Origin: Ruegeria_C sp041537905
Lineage (GTDB): Bacteria; Pseudomonadota; Alphaproteobacteria; Rhodobacterales; Rhodobacteraceae
DNA length: 64,000 nucleotides
Direction: 5' to 3'
Assembly (NCBI RefSeq): GCF_041537905.1
Contig: NZ_JBGRUO010000012.1
Location: 80,862-144,861 of the forward strand
The position numbers and the translations under genes were made by a program. The notes under the pieces were generated by a model. That model was not told the DNA's origin and did not search any database. It worked only from the letters and a program-made list of their open reading frames with translations. Shown in pieces: positions 16,128-24,106 of the stretch (positions are counted from its first letter, which is position 1; every line of letters starts with the position of its first letter).

Positions 16128-17240
16128 TTATTGATCTGCCGCCTCATTGGCGTGAGCGGCATCTTGAGTAAGCTCGCCGGTGGATGCAACCCGTGCCGCC
16201 AGTTTTTCCGTAAACCCGGACTGCGCAAGGGTGAAGGCAAGTTTGATCGCTGCCGACACACCGGTGTCATCGGCCGAGCCATGGGATTTGATAACCGTGC
16301 CGTTCAGCCCGAGGAACACGCCGCCATTGACCCGGCGTGGGTCGATCCGCTTTTTCAGACGGTTGAGCGAGGTGATCGCCAGAACCGAGGCCAGCCGCGA
16401 CAGGAACGAATATTCGAACGCTTCACGCAGTAGCCCGCCGACCATGCTGGCAGTACCTTCGCCGGTCTTGATCGCCACATTACCGGTGAACCCGTCGGTG
16501 ACGATCACATCAGCCACGTTGCCGGTGATATCGCTGCCCTCGACGAAACCGGCGAAGTCGAAATTGGAACGCTCGGCGAAATCGGAAATCAGCGCATGCG
16601 CCTCTTTCAACTCGGCGCGGCCCTTGTGTTCTTCGGTGCCCACATTCAGCAGCCCGATGCGGGGGCGGGGCAGTTCCATGCCGTTGCGCGCATATGAGGC
16701 ACCCATCAGCGCGTATTGCAGCAGATCGCGGGCATCGGCCCGGATATCGGCGCCGACATCCAGCATCACGTTGAACCGTTGCGGATTGCTGGAGGGGAAC
16801 AGGATCGCGATGGCGGGCCGGTTCACGCCCGGCAGTTTGCGCAATCGCATCATGCTCAGCGCCATCAGCGCGCCGGTATTGCCGCAGGACACAGCGCCGG
16901 AGGCTTCGCCATTGCGTACCGAATCCAGCGCCGACCACATCGAGGTCTGTTTGCCGCCGCGCACAACCTGGCTGGGTTTGTCGTCCATGGTGACGACGTC
17001 CTGCGCATCACGAAATTCGACGCGACCTTCAAGGCCGCGCCGTTTCGCAACAAGTTTGCGCAGAGTGTCTTCCGGACCGTGCAGGATGAACCCGATATCG
17101 GGGTTCTTTTCTGCCGACTTGGCGATTCCCGCCACGACGACCGAAGGACCGGCATCACCGCCCATCGCATCAACCGAGATGATGATCCGCCCCTGCGTTG
17201 ATCCGGGGGCTGATCCGGTTTGATCGGGCTGTGCCGTCAT
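16128..17240 (-). CDS. plsX: Phosphate acyltransferase PlsX
   Basis: PlsX converts acyl-ACP to acyl-phosphate, the donor for the first acylation of glycerol-3-phosphate by PlsY. The 370-aa protein contains SVDAMGGDAGPSVVVAGI at the N terminus, AVSCGNTGALMALS, and RPAIAILFP. The C-terminal part has VADVIVTDGFTGNVAIKTGEG and GGVFLGLNGTVIKSHG. The first 17 residues are a low-complexity extension. It is 18 bp after rpmF, the classical rpmF-plsX-fabH operon. Confidence 0.96.
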   Translation of the reverse strand: MTAQPDQTGSAPGSTQGRIIISVDAMGGDAGPSVVVAGIAKSAEKNPDIGFILHGPEDTLRKLVAKRRGLEGRVEFRDAQDVVTMDDKPSQVVRGGKQTSMWSALDSVRNGEASGAVSCGNTGALMALSMMRLRKLPGVNRPAIAILFPSSNPQRFNVMLDVGADIRADARDLLQYALMGASYARNGMELPRPRIGLLNVGTEEHKGRAELKEAHALISDFAERSNFDFAGFVEGSDITGNVADVIVTDGFTGNVAIKTGEGTASMVGGLLREAFEYSFLSRLASVLAITSLNRLKKRIDPRRVNGGVFLGLNGTVIKSHGSADDTGVSAAIKLAFTLAQSGFTEKLAARVASTGELTQDAAHANEAADQ

Positions 17241-17258
17241 GCTTCAGTCTGCGACCAT

Positions 17259-17465
17259 TCAGGCCGCGTCTTCGTCCAGATCGATCTCGTCGGCCTGAGC
17301 GACAACCTCGCGGTCGTCATAGTGGCCGCAGGACGGGCACACGTGATGCGGACGGCGCAATTCGCCGCAATTGCCGCACTCGTTCGGGTTTGCAGCAACC
17401 AGTGCATCGTGCGCGCGGCGATTGTTGCGGCGCGACTTGGATACTTTATTCTGTTGGACAGCCAT
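17259..17465 (-). CDS. rpmF: 50S ribosomal protein L32
   Basis: This 68-aa ribosomal protein begins MAVQQNKVSKSRRNNRRAHD, the standard bL32 N terminus. It contains a zinc-ribbon pair CGNCG (residues 30-34) and CPSCG (43-47), so it is the zinc-binding form. It heads the plsX-fabH operon; the DUF177 gene lies 205 bp upstream on the same strand. Confidence 0.97.
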   Translation of the reverse strand: MAVQQNKVSKSRRNNRRAHDALVAANPNECGNCGELRRPHHVCPSCGHYDDREVVAQADEIDLDEDAA

Positions 17466-17670
17466 TGTCTCAACCTTTGTCTCGCTAAGGGCCGCGGTCA
17501 GTGCCGGAGGGCCGGTTATTGTCTACGTTTCTCTTGGTGTGACGCGCGTGTAGGGCGTTGCCCCCGCATTGTCCAACCTTAAATCCGATGAGCGCGCGAA
17601 AATACTGCGAATCTCGCCATGTTCAAGCGGTTTTTCTGGTCGCTCCCTATGACATGCCAAAGCGGTGTTG

Positions 17671-18207
17671 TCATGGTTCTTTTTTGAGTGCATCGCGCAA
17701 ATCTGCCAGTCCTGCAAAGGGTTTGGCATCCTCGTCGCGCATCGGCGTCTTGCCCGGCTCGGTAAAGACCATCTCGCCGGAGTCAGCCCCATCGCTGCGG
17801 GGATAGAGCGGCAACGCCAACGCCAGCGACTCGATCATGATCCGCGACAGGTTCAACTCCGGGGGTAGCGCTTCGGTCTCGTCATCTTCGGGCATTTCGA
17901 CCTCGGAGGCTTCGGGTTCCTGCCAATCCGCAAGGAACAGCCGGCGCACCGGGATGTCGATCCGGGTGGTCACCGGGTCCAGCGTGACGATACAGGGCTG
18001 CACGACAGTGGCGCCCAGCTTGGCCTTGAGACGCCAGTCCTTGCGCCCCTCAGCGCTCACCTCGCCGGAAAAATCCAGCTTTCGCAGGCCCAGCAACTCC
18101 AGCTCATCTGCGATCTGCGACAGCTCGGGGGCTGCGGGGCGCAGATGGAATTGGGTGGCGCTGTTCTGGGGCAGGTCGGCGACCCGCAACACATCCTCTT
18201 TGGGCAT
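17671..18207 (-). CDS. DUF177 (YceD-like) protein
   Basis: This 178-aa protein belongs to the YceD/DUF177 family, which is linked to large-subunit rRNA accumulation and usually precedes rpmF. The family hallmark is the single Cys in QPCIVTLDPV (C72), followed by an acidic segment (EMPEDDETEALPPELNLS) and IESLALALPLYPRS. ATG 18207 has no strong ribosome-binding site, but homologues start near this MPKED-type segment. It is divergent from bamE with about 117 bp between starts. Confidence 0.85.
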   Translation of the reverse strand: MPKEDVLRVADLPQNSATQFHLRPAAPELSQIADELELLGLRKLDFSGEVSAEGRKDWRLKAKLGATVVQPCIVTLDPVTTRIDIPVRRLFLADWQEPEASEVEMPEDDETEALPPELNLSRIMIESLALALPLYPRSDGADSGEMVFTEPGKTPMRDEDAKPFAGLADLRDALKKEP

Positions 18208-18324
18208 GACAGGACTTTCGTTGGTTGAACCACTTGGCCGGTTTATGTAATCGGGATAGAAGGCGCGCACAGCCAAGGCAAGGGGGCCGGGATGATTGAA
18301 GCCGCAAAGCTGCCAGGACAGAAG

Positions 18325-18771
18325 ATGTCCCGCATCGTAATGATGGGGGTTTTCGCGCTGTGCCTGTCCGCCTGCGCCGAGATCTATCGCAATCACGGCT
18401 ATGTCCCGCCCGCCGAAGACCTGTCGAAAGTGACCGTCGGCGTCGACACGCGCGACAGCGTGATCGAATCGATCGGCGCGCCAACGGCCTCTGGTGTATT
18501 GGAAGATAGCGGGTTCTACTATGTGCAGACCCGGTTCCGGCATTACGGCGCGCGGGCTCCTGAGATCGTGTCGCGCGAACTGGTGGCGATCAGTTTCGAC
18601 AACTCGGGCGTTGTTCGCAATATCGAACGCTTCGGTCTGGAGCAGGGCCAAGTCGTCACATTGCAGCGCCGGGTGACCGAATCGAGTCTTGAGGACAAGA
18701 CCTTCCTGCGGCAGTTGCTGGGCAACTTGGGCAATTTCGATCCGGGCACAGTGCTTCCGACAGGGGAATAA
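18325..18771 (+). CDS. bamE: Outer membrane protein assembly factor BamE
   Basis: BamE is a small outer-membrane lipoprotein of the BAM complex that inserts beta-barrel proteins. It has 148 aa. The lipobox LSAC places the acylated Cys at residue 17. The SmpA/OmlA fold is seen in VTVGVDTRDSVIESIGAPTASGVLEDSGFYYVQTRF (given here as the family segment, about residues 38-73). ATG 18325 follows AGGA by 6 nt. The usual conserved LPT.P segment is weaker than in enterobacteria. Confidence 0.85.
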   Translation: MSRIVMMGVFALCLSACAEIYRNHGYVPPAEDLSKVTVGVDTRDSVIESIGAPTASGVLEDSGFYYVQTRFRHYGARAPEIVSRELVAISFDNSGVVRNIERFGLEQGQVVTLQRRVTESSLEDKTFLRQLLGNLGNFDPGTVLPTGE

Positions 18772-18857
18772 TCTGGTCCGCGTCAGACTTGTGTCATACT
18801 TTGCGTGATAGTGACCGACCCATCAGGAAGTCATACAGCACTGCGGAGGGCGCGATC

Positions 18858-19595
18858 ATGGCGCAGGTGATGCTGAACAACGGGCGCTACCGGGCGCGGC
18901 TTGCGACCTGCGGGGCGGATATCGCCGCCGCGCAAGGCTTGCGCACCCGGGCCTTTGCCACTGAAACTACCGATCGCGATTCCTATGACCACCTGTGCCA
19001 GCACGTATTGGTCGAGGATATGCGCGCGGACAATCATCTGGTCTGCTGTTTCCGGCTGTTCGATATGCAGGGCGGGGCGGAGATTGGGCGCAGCTATTCG
19101 GCGCAGTTCTATGAATTGTCGGCCCTGAAGGCGTTTGAGGGGCGGATGGTGGAAATGGGCCGGTTCTGCATCGCCCCGGACTATAGCGATCCCGATATCC
19201 TGCGTACGGCCTGGGGCGCGATGACGACCTATGTGGATGAAAACGGTATCGAGTTGCTGTTTGGCTGTTCCTCCTTTGCCGGGACCGAGACCGAGGCCTA
19301 TCTGGATGCCTTTGCGATGCTGAAGCACCGCCATCTGGCCCCCAAGCGCTGGCTGCCGCGGGTCAAGGCACCCGATGTGTTCCGCTTTGCCGCGCGCCTG
19401 CGCCGCAAACCCGATTCGAAAAAGGCGATGCTGCGGATGCCGCCTTTGCTGCGCAGCTATCTGGCGATGGGCGGCTGGGTCAGCGATCATGCGGTGGTGG
19501 ACCGAGACCTGAACACGCTGCACGTGTTCACCGGTCTGGAAATCTGCGCGATCCCCCCGGCGCGCAAACGGCTGCTGCGCATGATTGCCGGCTGA
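18858..19595 (+). CDS. OlsB/GlsB-type N-acyltransferase (ornithine or glutamine lipid synthesis)
   Basis: This 245-aa GNAT-fold enzyme is of the family that transfers a 3-hydroxyacyl chain from ACP to the alpha-amino group of an amino acid, giving the lyso-aminolipid. Family segments are GLRTRAFATET, DNHLVCCFRLF, SYSAQFYELSALKAFEGRMVEMGRFCI and LFGCSSFAGTE. ATG 18858 has GGAGG 8 nt upstream. The second enzyme, OlsA-type O-acyltransferase, is not adjacent. In Roseobacters the ornithine enzyme OlsB normally sits beside olsA, while the glutamine-lipid enzyme GlsB stands apart, so GlsB is the likelier identity (inference). Confidence 0.75.
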   Translation: MAQVMLNNGRYRARLATCGADIAAAQGLRTRAFATETTDRDSYDHLCQHVLVEDMRADNHLVCCFRLFDMQGGAEIGRSYSAQFYELSALKAFEGRMVEMGRFCIAPDYSDPDILRTAWGAMTTYVDENGIELLFGCSSFAGTETEAYLDAFAMLKHRHLAPKRWLPRVKAPDVFRFAARLRRKPDSKKAMLRMPPLLRSYLAMGGWVSDHAVVDRDLNTLHVFTGLEICAIPPARKRLLRMIAG

Positions 19596-19640
19596 ACCTG
19601 CGCACTCGGCACAACAGGACGCGGGACGTTGACGCGCTGA

Positions 19641-19659
19641 GCCAGCCGGTTTAGCTGGC
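19641..19659 (+). promoter_or_regulatory. Hairpin over the leader of the ABC-F gene
   Basis: GCCAGC (19641-19646) and GCTGGC (19654-19659) form a perfect 6-bp stem with a 7-nt loop. It ends 4 nt before the ATG of the ABC-F gene and covers its only purine-rich upstream sequence. It could limit ribosome access, but no regulation is demonstrated. Confidence 0.35.
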
Positions 19660-19663
19660 GGGC

Positions 19664-21469
19664 ATGGCACGTATTCCTCTTTTGCAGATGTCCGGTATCT
19701 CGCTGACCTTCGGTGGTGATCCCGTGTTTTCGGGACTTGATCTGGTGGTACAGCCGGGCGATCGGGTGGCGCTGGTGGGGCGCAACGGGTCGGGCAAATC
19801 CACCCTGATGAAGGTGATGGCGGGGCTGGTCGAGGCCGATGCGGGCGATATCACCATCCCGCCGGGCAAATCCGTCGGCTACATGGAGCAGGACCCGGAT
19901 ATGGCGGGGTTTGCGACTTTGGGCGATTATGCCTCCAGCGGGCTGGAGCCGGGCGAGTTGTACAAGGTTGAACGCGCGGGCGAGGGGCTGAAGTTCGACC
20001 CCGACCGCCCCGTCGACACCGCCTCGGGCGGGGAACGTCGCCGTGCGGCGCTGGCTAAATTGATGGCCGAGGCGCCCGATCTGATGCTGCTTGATGAGCC
20101 GACCAATCATCTCGACATTCAGGCCATTGGCTGGCTGGAACGGGAACTGTCCGGCACCCGCGCGGGCTTTGTCCTGATCTCGCATGACCGGGCGTTTCTG
20201 CGTGCGCTGACCCGCGCAACCCTTTGGATCGACAGAGGAATGGTGCGGCGGCAGGAGAAAGGGTTCGACGTGTTCGAGGCCTGGCGCGACAAGGTCTGGG
20301 AAGAAGAAGACAGCGCGCGTCACAAGATGAATCGCCTGATCAAATCCGAAAGCCGCTGGGCCGTCGAAGGCATCAGCGCCCGGCGTACCCGCAATCAGGG
20401 CCGGGTGCGCGCGTTGCAGGCGCTGCGCGCCGAACGCTCGGCGCAGATACGCCGTCAGGGCGCGGCGGCGATGGCGCTGGAGGCGGGGCCGAAATCGGGC
20501 CGCAAGGTGATCGAGGCACAGGGGATCGCCAAAAGTTTCGACGGCCAGACCATCCTGCGCGATTTCGATCTGCTGGTGCAGCGCGGCGACCGGGTGGCTT
20601 TTGTCGGACCCAATGGCGTGGGCAAGACCACCTTGCTGAAAATGCTGCTGGGGCAGGTCACACCAGACGCCGGGCAGATCAAGCAGGGCACCAATCTGGA
20701 GGTCGCCGTGTTCGATCAGGCCCGCGCGCAGCTCGACCCGGACATGACGCTCTGGGACAGTCTGACAGGCGATCCATCAATGCGGGTCTCGGGCAAGGCC
20801 GATCAGGTCATGGTGCGCGGCACGCCGAAACATGTGGTGGGTTACCTCAAGGAGTTTCTCTTTGACGACCGGCAGGCCCGCGCGCCGGTGCGCTCGCTGT
20901 CGGGGGGCGAAAAGGCACGGCTGCTCCTGGCCAGGCTGATGGCGCAAAGCTCGAACGTTCTGGTGCTGGACGAACCAACCAACGATCTGGATGTGGAAAC
21001 GCTCGACCTGCTGCAGGAACTCTTGGACGATTACGACGGCACCGTGTTGCTGGTCAGCCACGACCGCGACTTTCTGGACCGCATCGCCACCACCACCATT
21101 GCGATGGAGGGCGACGGGCGCGCCACCGCCTATGCGGGCGGGTGGAGCGACTATCAGGCACAGCGAGTACCGGATACGCGCCCCACGAGTGACGCAGCAA
21201 AAAGCGCAAAACCCAAACCCAAAGCGACTCCGAAACCCAAAACGGGCCTGTCCTTTGCCGAAAAGCACCGCCTGGAAAACCTGCCCGCCGAGATCGAGCG
21301 GCTGGAGGCGGAGATCGGCAAGCTGGAGGAGCTGCTGGCGGACCCCGCGCTTTATACCAGCGAACCGGTCAAGTTTCAGAAAGCCACGCAAGCCCTTGTG
21401 GAACGTCAGGAAAAACTCTCTGCCGCCGAAGAGGAGTGGCTGTTGCTCGAAGAAAGAGCTGAGGGCTAG
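19664..21469 (+). CDS. ABC-F ATPase, Uup-like
   Basis: This soluble protein has two ABC ATPase domains on one chain and no membrane segments. ABC-F proteins act on ribosomes; Uup has also been linked to transposon excision and ribosome assembly. In 601 aa, Walker A motifs are GRNGSGKS (39-46) and GPNGVGKT (about residue 320), signatures are SGGERRR and SGGEKAR, and Walker B is LLDEPTNHLDI / LDEPTNDLDV. The inter-domain linker is RLIKSESRWAVEGISARRTRNQ-like. The Lys/Pro-rich tail then a coiled coil after about residue 500 is the Uup C-terminal domain. Confidence 0.9.
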   Translation: MARIPLLQMSGISLTFGGDPVFSGLDLVVQPGDRVALVGRNGSGKSTLMKVMAGLVEADAGDITIPPGKSVGYMEQDPDMAGFATLGDYASSGLEPGELYKVERAGEGLKFDPDRPVDTASGGERRRAALAKLMAEAPDLMLLDEPTNHLDIQAIGWLERELSGTRAGFVLISHDRAFLRALTRATLWIDRGMVRRQEKGFDVFEAWRDKVWEEEDSARHKMNRLIKSESRWAVEGISARRTRNQGRVRALQALRAERSAQIRRQGAAAMALEAGPKSGRKVIEAQGIAKSFDGQTILRDFDLLVQRGDRVAFVGPNGVGKTTLLKMLLGQVTPDAGQIKQGTNLEVAVFDQARAQLDPDMTLWDSLTGDPSMRVSGKADQVMVRGTPKHVVGYLKEFLFDDRQARAPVRSLSGGEKARLLLARLMAQSSNVLVLDEPTNDLDVETLDLLQELLDDYDGTVLLVSHDRDFLDRIATTTIAMEGDGRATAYAGGWSDYQAQRVPDTRPTSDAAKSAKPKPKATPKPKTGLSFAEKHRLENLPAEIERLEAEIGKLEELLADPALYTSEPVKFQKATQALVERQEKLSAAEEEWLLLEERAEG

Positions 21470-22180
21470 CTTTGGAAAGTCTGATGCGTTCGTACAATAC
21501 GTCAAAACTGATCCGGCAAGAGTACAGTGGGCCTGTTGTTAAGGTCCGCGTTGAGCCCAAATAGACGTTGCCGAGAATGGGGGGACAAAGGTAACCGTTC
21601 CACCAACGTCAAGAGTTGTTGCTGTGGGGTGTTCGATTTTGCTTCTTCGTTTTTGGGATATGTTCCACCGTCTTTGCGGGGAGTCATGGACGGACGTTAA
21701 GCTTGCTGATGGCATTGAAATGCGTCTTGTTTTTAGCCGCGAAGGTAGCGCAAAGACAGTCGTTCTGAGACATGGAAAAACGTACAAAAGGTCTTCGATT
21801 GCTGACACCAGAGGTTCTTTAAGCCTTAGCCTCGTAAACGGCACATGGTCGCAAGTTGTGCAATTCGCGAGATCAAAAGGTGAAGCGCCCTATTTGTTAG
21901 ACTTTTATTTTGATCGGAAGCGAGACAGAGTCTTCTACTCTCTTGATGGCGAAACATTCTCGGTACCGCGCGACTCAATTAAGGAAGTCGACGTGCAAAT
22001 TTCGAGAATTAAGGAGGCACATAGCAGCAAGTGAGTGACGTCACGAAAGACAGCTTTTGTCCGCCGAGCCGCCATCGGGCCAGAAACGTAAAGCGTTTGT
22101 TTCAAGATTTGCTGACAATCCTGATAGGGCAGGTTTAAGACAGTCGCCCGTTTTGAGCCAAAGATGCGTGTTGGTTCGAA
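21470..22180. other. Low-GC accessory patch
   Basis: This 711-bp interval between the ABC-F and sugar acetyltransferase genes is AT-richer than its surroundings. One open frame is plausible (21624-22034, listed separately). The flanks (21470-21623 and 22035-22180) carry no frame or RNA I can support. There are no inverted-repeat ends, so I cannot call an insertion sequence. Confidence 0.4.
21624..22034 (+). CDS. Hypothetical protein in low-GC patch
   Basis: This is a 136-aa reading frame with balanced, protein-like composition (segments VKLADGIEMRLVFSREG, LLDFYFDRKRDRVFYSLDGE). It has no domain I recognise and no signal peptide. Codon use differs from the neighbours: AGA, TTA, ATT and AAA are frequent, whereas nearby genes strongly prefer G/C at third positions. 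This suggests a transferred or decaying gene. The GTG start at 21624 has AAGAG 8 nt upstream; ATG 21660 is an alternative without a usable site. Confidence 0.4.
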   Translation: MGCSILLLRFWDMFHRLCGESWTDVKLADGIEMRLVFSREGSAKTVVLRHGKTYKRSSIADTRGSLSLSLVNGTWSQVVQFARSKGEAPYLLDFYFDRKRDRVFYSLDGETFSVPRDSIKEVDVQISRIKEAHSSK

Positions 22181-22723
22181 CTAGCGTACCTGTGCCGGAT
22201 TGCCCATAACGGTCTGGTTGGGCGCGACATCCCGCGTCACGACGCTGCCTGCGCCGACAATGGCGTTTTCGCCGATACTCACGCCGGGCAAGATGATCGC
22301 GCCGCCGCCGATCCACACATTGTCGCCCAGCGTGACGGGCAGGGCGATCTCCAGGCCCTTGGCGCGTTCGATCGGGTCCTTGGCATGTTGCGCGCAATAG
22401 ATCTGCACTGCCGGCCCCAGCATCGTGCCAGCCCCGATGCGCACCGGTGCGGAATCGAGGATGACGCAGCCCGCATTCAGATAGCACAGATCACCCAGCG
22501 ACAGGTTGACCCCGTAGGAGCAGTGAAACGGGGCCTCGATCACGCAGTTCTGCCCGACATGAGCAAAAAGCTCTGCCAGTTGCGACCCCATGGGTCCACG
22601 GGTATCGGGCGGCAGAGTGTTGTGCTGATACACGGCGTTGCGGGCACGCTGGCGCATCATCTCCAACTCGTGATCGAGGCAGCTATACCACTCCCCCGTC
22701 AGCATTTTCGCTTTCTGGGACAT
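22181..22723 (-). CDS. Sugar O-acetyltransferase (maltose/galactoside acetyltransferase family)
   Basis: This hexapeptide-repeat acetyltransferase transfers acetyl from acetyl-CoA to a sugar hydroxyl. In 180 aa, the N-terminal Mac helical domain (EKMLxGExYxxxDxEL-like, here KMLTGEWYSCLDHEL) precedes the left-handed beta-helix. The active-site region is CYLNAGCVILDSAPVRIGAGTMLGP, followed by GDNVWIGGGAIILPGVSIGENAIVGAGSVVT and a final VMGNPA. It starts 10 bp after the SDR stop, so the two are probably one transcript. Confidence 0.88.
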   Translation of the reverse strand: MSQKAKMLTGEWYSCLDHELEMMRQRARNAVYQHNTLPPDTRGPMGSQLAELFAHVGQNCVIEAPFHCSYGVNLSLGDLCYLNAGCVILDSAPVRIGAGTMLGPAVQIYCAQHAKDPIERAKGLEIALPVTLGDNVWIGGGAIILPGVSIGENAIVGAGSVVTRDVAPNQTVMGNPAQVR

Positions 22724-22733
22724 GGGCCAAGCG

Positions 22734-23489
22734 TTACCGCATCCGCAAGGCTCCGTCGAGGCGGATGACCTCGCCGTTCAGGTAGCCCATCTCGACGATG
22801 AACGCCGCCATCCGCCCGAACTCCGCGGGATCGCCCAGCCGGGCCGGGTTGGGGACATCCGCGGCCAGTTGTTGCTGCACCTCTTCGGGCAAGCCCGCCA
22901 GCATTGGCGTCATGAAGATTCCGGGTGCGATGGCCATCACGCGGATGCCCGACGCGGCCAGATCGCGCGCCATCGGCAGGGTCATGCCCACGATCCCTCC
23001 CTTGGAGGCCGCATACGCCGCTTGCCCCTTCTGCCCGTCAAAAGCCGCGATCGAGGCGGTGTTGATGATCACCCCGCGCGCGCCGTCAGGTTCGGGGTCG
23101 TTCTTGGCCATCTCGGCCGCGGCCAGGCGCGAGACATTGAACGAGCCGACAAGATTGATGTCGAGCGTCCGCTGAAACGGTTCCAACCCGTGCGGGCCGT
23201 CTTTGCCGATGGTTTTCATCCCCACGGCAATGCCTGCACAATTCACGCAGGCGGTGATCTTTCCCATCCGCTCCAGCGCGACGGCAATGGCGTCTGCAAC
23301 CGAGGCTTCGTCGGTCACATCGGTCTGCACGAAATGCCCGCCGATCTCTTCGGCAACGCGCGGGCCGCGTTCGCCGTCCCGGTCCAATAGAGTGACCTGC
23401 GCGCCCTGCGTGGCGAAGTGGCGCGCGGTCGCTTCTCCCAGCCCCGAGGCGCCTCCGGTCACGATCGCGGCTGTATCGGGCAGTTGCAT
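22734..23489 (-). CDS. SDR oxidoreductase, 3-hydroxyacyl-CoA dehydrogenase type II-like
   Basis: This short-chain dehydrogenase has 251 aa. The cofactor motif TGGASGLG is at residues 11-18. D37 follows the second beta-strand (LLDRDGE), favouring NAD. NCAGI is present, and the catalytic set is S in INTASIAAF and YAASK. The segments VNCAGIAVGMKTIGKDGPHGLEPFQRTLDINL (family region) and FMTPMLAGLPEEVQ resemble HSD10-type 3-hydroxy-2-methylbutyryl-CoA dehydrogenases of isoleucine and branched-fatty-acid breakdown. The substrate is inferred from this resemblance only. Confidence 0.82.
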   Translation of the reverse strand: MQLPDTAAIVTGGASGLGEATARHFATQGAQVTLLDRDGERGPRVAEEIGGHFVQTDVTDEASVADAIAVALERMGKITACVNCAGIAVGMKTIGKDGPHGLEPFQRTLDINLVGSFNVSRLAAAEMAKNDPEPDGARGVIINTASIAAFDGQKGQAAYAASKGGIVGMTLPMARDLAASGIRVMAIAPGIFMTPMLAGLPEEVQQQLAADVPNPARLGDPAEFGRMAAFIVEMGYLNGEVIRLDGALRMR

Positions 23490-23567
23490 GGCAAGGCTCC
23501 ATTATTTGAACACATGTTCAAATAGCCGGGAAGCCGGTGCCCTGTCCAGTGTTGGATGATGCCGGCG

Positions 23568-24014
23568 TCAGACGACAGACAGGCAAGAGCAGTTGGACAG
23601 CTTTCCGATGCGCTGCGTGGTGCTGCCCTGAACCAGCGCCTGCAAGTTGCCCAACCCGCGCCGACCGGTGACAATCAGGTCCGCGCCCGCGCTTTCGGCG
23701 CAGTGCACGATCTGCTCGGCCGGATCGCCGCGATCGGTATGGGTTTCGGCGATCTCGATGCCTTTTTCCGCGGCGATCGCCTTACCCGCGTCTACGATCT
23801 TGTCGGCGGCTTGTTTGACCTCAACCTCGGTCGGCATGGTTGTCACCGCGTGATAGCCCATCGTCGCGCCAAGGGCGAAGGCTACGGTCTGCGGCTGCGG
23901 CGTATGGACAAGAGTGATACTGGCGCCGAATTTCCCGGCCAACTCACAGGCCACGCGCATGGCACGGTCCGATGGTTCCGATCCGTCGAGGCCTACAACG
24001 ATTTTCTCAAACAT
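23568..24014 (-). CDS. Universal stress protein, UspA family
   Basis: This 148-aa single-domain Usp has the ATP-binding signature near the C terminus, GRRGLGNLQALVQGSTTQ (G-2X-G-9X-G-S/T). Its N terminus is MFEKIVVGLDGSEPSDRAM, with the first Asp contacting adenine. ATG 24014 has a strong GAGGAGGG site 5 nt upstream, so it should be well translated. It stands alone between the SDR and tyrS genes. Confidence 0.9.
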   Translation of the reverse strand: MFEKIVVGLDGSEPSDRAMRVACELAGKFGASITLVHTPQPQTVAFALGATMGYHAVTTMPTEVEVKQAADKIVDAGKAIAAEKGIEIAETHTDRGDPAEQIVHCAESAGADLIVTGRRGLGNLQALVQGSTTQRIGKLSNCSCLSVV

Positions 24015-24106
24015 TGGTACCCTCCTCTTTGGTTCATGCCGCAATGATGGGGCAGGCAGAGCGCCCGCCCCATGACATGGATCAACAGAAGGGTGCCTAC
24101 GTCGCG

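Noticed and set aside
18785..18830. Pho-box-like sequence (GTGTCAT ... GCGTGAT) upstream of the OlsB/GlsB gene
   Set aside because: The second half matches the CTGTCAT consensus at only four of seven positions and the spacing is 12 instead of 11 bp, so phosphate control cannot be claimed.
21539..21844. A 101-codon minus-strand frame in the low-GC patch
   Set aside because: Its composition is poor in typical protein features (Arg/Ser/Thr/Pro rich) and it overlaps the more protein-like plus-strand frame; no start signal is evident.
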